Shown: one piece after another, positions 5,851 through 7,078 of the stretch
How the letters are laid out: the number at the start of each line of letters is the position of its first letter
How positions within the stretch are numbered: position 1 is the first letter of the stretch
Assembly (NCBI GenBank): GCA_026997055.1
Contig: JALWJU010000149.1
Span: forward strand, 1-7,078
DNA: 7,078 nt
Direction of reading: 5' to 3'
DNA from: Paracoccaceae bacterium
Lineage (GTDB): Bacteria; Pseudomonadota; Alphaproteobacteria; Rhodobacterales; Rhodobacteraceae
The notes under the pieces: generated by a model
What the model saw: only the letters and a program-made list of their open reading frames with translations
Told to the model about the DNA's origin: nothing
Database searches by the model: none
Made by a program: the position numbers and the translations under genes

Positions 5851-7078
5851 TCTTCCTCCAGCGAAGCGCGGATTTGCGGCACCAGCGCCTGCGCGCGGGC
5901 CGCCAGGTCGCTCACATCCAGCCCCTGCACCACCCCGCCGCGCAGCACCGCGCGCCCGGCCACGAACACGTCGCGCACATCCGCCTTGCTGGCGGAATAG
6001 ACGATATGGCCGATGGGGTCGAATATCGGCGCCGCATGGGGCGCGCCCATGTCGAGCAGCAGGAAATCGGCCTCCTTGCCGACTTCAACCGAGCCGAGCC
6101 GGTCTTCGGCCCCGAGCGCGCGGGCGCCGTTCAGCGTCGCCATGTGCAAGACCTCGCGCGCCCCCACGGCGGCCGCATCGCCGCTCGTGGCCCGGTGCAG
6201 GGTGGCGGTAAGGCGCATGGCCAGGAACATGTCCATGTCATTGCCGCTGATCGGCCCGTCGGTGCCGAGCGTGAGACTGACCCCGGCCCGGAGCATCTCG
6301 GGCACCGGGGCGAAGCCCGAGGCGAGCTTGAGATTCGACATCGGGTTCAGCGCCACATGGGTGCCGCTCTCGGCCATCAGGGCGATCTCGCCTTCGTCCA
6401 CATGCACGCAATGGGCCAGCACCACGTCCGACCCCAGCGCGCCGAGGTCATGCAGGTGGCGGATCACGGATTTGCCGTATCGGGCCGTAACAGTCTCTTG
6501 TTCGGCCCGGGTTTCGGCCGCATGGGTGCAGAAGAAGCCGCCGCGCTCGCGTGTGAGCGCAAGCGCCGCGCTGAGCGAATCTGGCCCCACCGTATAAGTG
6601 CCGTGGGGGAGCACGCCGCAGAATTCGTGCCCGGCCTCGAAAAGCGCCCGCGCCCGCGCAAGCCGCGCCTCCGGCCCGTGCCCGTCCATCCCCGGCCCGT
6701 CAAAGAAGATGCCCCCGCCGGCCCAGCGGATCCCGGCGGCGCGCGCGGCGGCGAATCCCGTCTCTTCGTGCCAGAACATGTCCATCACGCTGGTCACGCC
6801 GCCCCGAACCAGCTCGGCAATCCCGAGCGCCGCCCCGAGCCGGCACATTTCGGGATCCGCGAGCAGGGCGGCCTCGGCCTTCCACACCGTTTGCAGCCAG
6901 GCTTCCAGCGGCTTGTCCTCGACCAGCCCGCGAAACAGGCTGTCGCCGCAATGGGCGTGCATGTTGATCAGGCCGGGCATCAGGATCGCGCCGCCCGCGT
7001 CGATCACCTCGTTGGTTCCGGGGCCATGCTCGGGCGCCTCTCCGCTCGGCCCGATCCAGGCGAAGCGCCCGTCGCGGA
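5847..7078 (-). CDS. Amidohydrolase, MTA/SAH deaminase-chlorohydrolase type (MtaD/SsnA/TrzN-like), 5' end outside window
   Basis: This metal-dependent hydrolase of the amidohydrolase superfamily typically deaminates adenosine derivatives or related heterocycles. The 409 C-terminal residues are visible; the frame stays open to the window edge, where DGRFAWIGPSGEAP is typical of the N-terminal small beta domain, so only about 20-40 residues are missing. Numbering from the GTG codon at 7007, metal ligands are His17 and His19 (MHAHC), His162 (THAAET, with Glu165), His199 (AHCVH) and Asp250 (LGTDG). MPGLIN, LEAWL (34-38), GVTSVMDM (70-77) and SNLKLASG (224-231) support the deaminase subfamily, as does SGNDMDMF (254-261). 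Two departures are visible: LNP (220-222) instead of the common HNP or HCP, and HGTYT (135-139) instead of HAPYT. It is probably the first step before the phosphorylase; guanine- or triazine-type substrates are alternatives. Confidence 0.92.
   Translation of the reverse strand, partial: RDGRFAWIGPSGEAPEHGPGTNEVIDAGGAILMPGLINMHAHCGDSLFRGLVEDKPLEAWLQTVWKAEAALLADPEMCRLGAALGIAELVRGGVTSVMDMFWHEETGFAAARAAGIRWAGGGIFFDGPGMDGHGPEARLARARALFEAGHEFCGVLPHGTYTVGPDSLSAALALTRERGGFFCTHAAETRAEQETVTARYGKSVIRHLHDLGALGSDVVLAHCVHVDEGEIALMAESGTHVALNPMSNLKLASGFAPVPEMLRAGVSLTLGTDGPISGNDMDMFLAMRLTATLHRATSGDAAAVGAREVLHMATLNGARALGAEDRLGSVEVGKEADFLLLDMGAPHAAPIFDPIGHIVYSASKADVRDVFVAGRAVLRGGVVQGLDVSDLAARAQALVPQIRASLEEE

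Noticed and set aside
5197..6000. A 267-codon plus-strand open frame.
   Set aside because: It is antisense to the phosphorylase and amidohydrolase genes, without motifs or a plausible ribosome binding site.
5847..7007. GTG at 7007 as the true start of the amidohydrolase.
   Set aside because: The frame continues to the window edge and encodes DGRFAWIGPSGEAP, typical of the family's N-terminal domain, so the start lies outside the window.
1..7078. Mobile elements, CRISPR arrays, tRNA or rRNA genes, phage or toxin-antitoxin genes.
   Set aside because: No transposase, integrase, spaced direct repeats, cloverleaf sequence or rRNA signature was seen; the window is filled by seven metabolic and transport genes.

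Overview
The window is GC-rich DNA with a strong preference for G or C at third codon positions. All seven genes lie on the minus strand and are tightly packed. The protein sequences, the importer type and the base composition suggest an alphaproteobacterium, most likely in or near the Rhodobacterales. That is a judgement from style, not a database match. No mobile elements, tRNA or rRNA genes, or CRISPR arrays are visible.

In transcription order (high to low coordinates) there are two blocks. The first is a small catabolic set. It begins with a metal-dependent amidohydrolase of the chlorohydrolase / methylthioadenosine-S-adenosylhomocysteine deaminase type (5847-7078, 5' end outside the window). 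A purine nucleoside phosphorylase follows (5035-5850), then a short-chain dehydrogenase/reductase (4340-5035). These genes overlap by 4 nt (ATGA) and 1 nt (TGATG), so they are almost certainly co-transcribed and translationally coupled.

The second block is a Dpp/Opp-type ABC importer: family 5 solute-binding protein (2500-4101), two permeases (1438-2499 and 512-1441) and an ATPase (1-515, 3' part outside the window). Its junctions are TAAATG, ATGA and ATGA. A further ATPase gene (DppF/OppF type) may lie beyond the left edge.

The 237-bp gap between the blocks (4102-4339) is the only non-coding DNA of any size. Read in the direction of transcription it holds a hairpin just after the dehydrogenase stop codon, a TTGACA-type promoter candidate, a 7-bp inverted repeat just downstream of the likely transcription start, a perfect 14-bp tandem duplication with four ACGACA words, and a strong Shine-Dalgarno sequence. 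The importer therefore probably has its own promoter, with some read-through from the catabolic genes possible.

The phosphorylase keeps the Glu and Asn that give 6-oxopurine specificity in human PNP. It has Leu where human PNP has the His that contacts the ribose 5'-OH, and a GTGL phosphate loop like MTA phosphorylases. Next to an MtaD-like deaminase, this suggests a two-step salvage of a 5'-modified adenosine: deamination to the inosine form (5'-methylthioinosine or 5'-deoxyinosine), then phosphorolysis to hypoxanthine and a 5-modified ribose-1-phosphate. The dehydrogenase might act on the sugar product and the importer might bring in the substrate. Those last two roles are inferred from position only.
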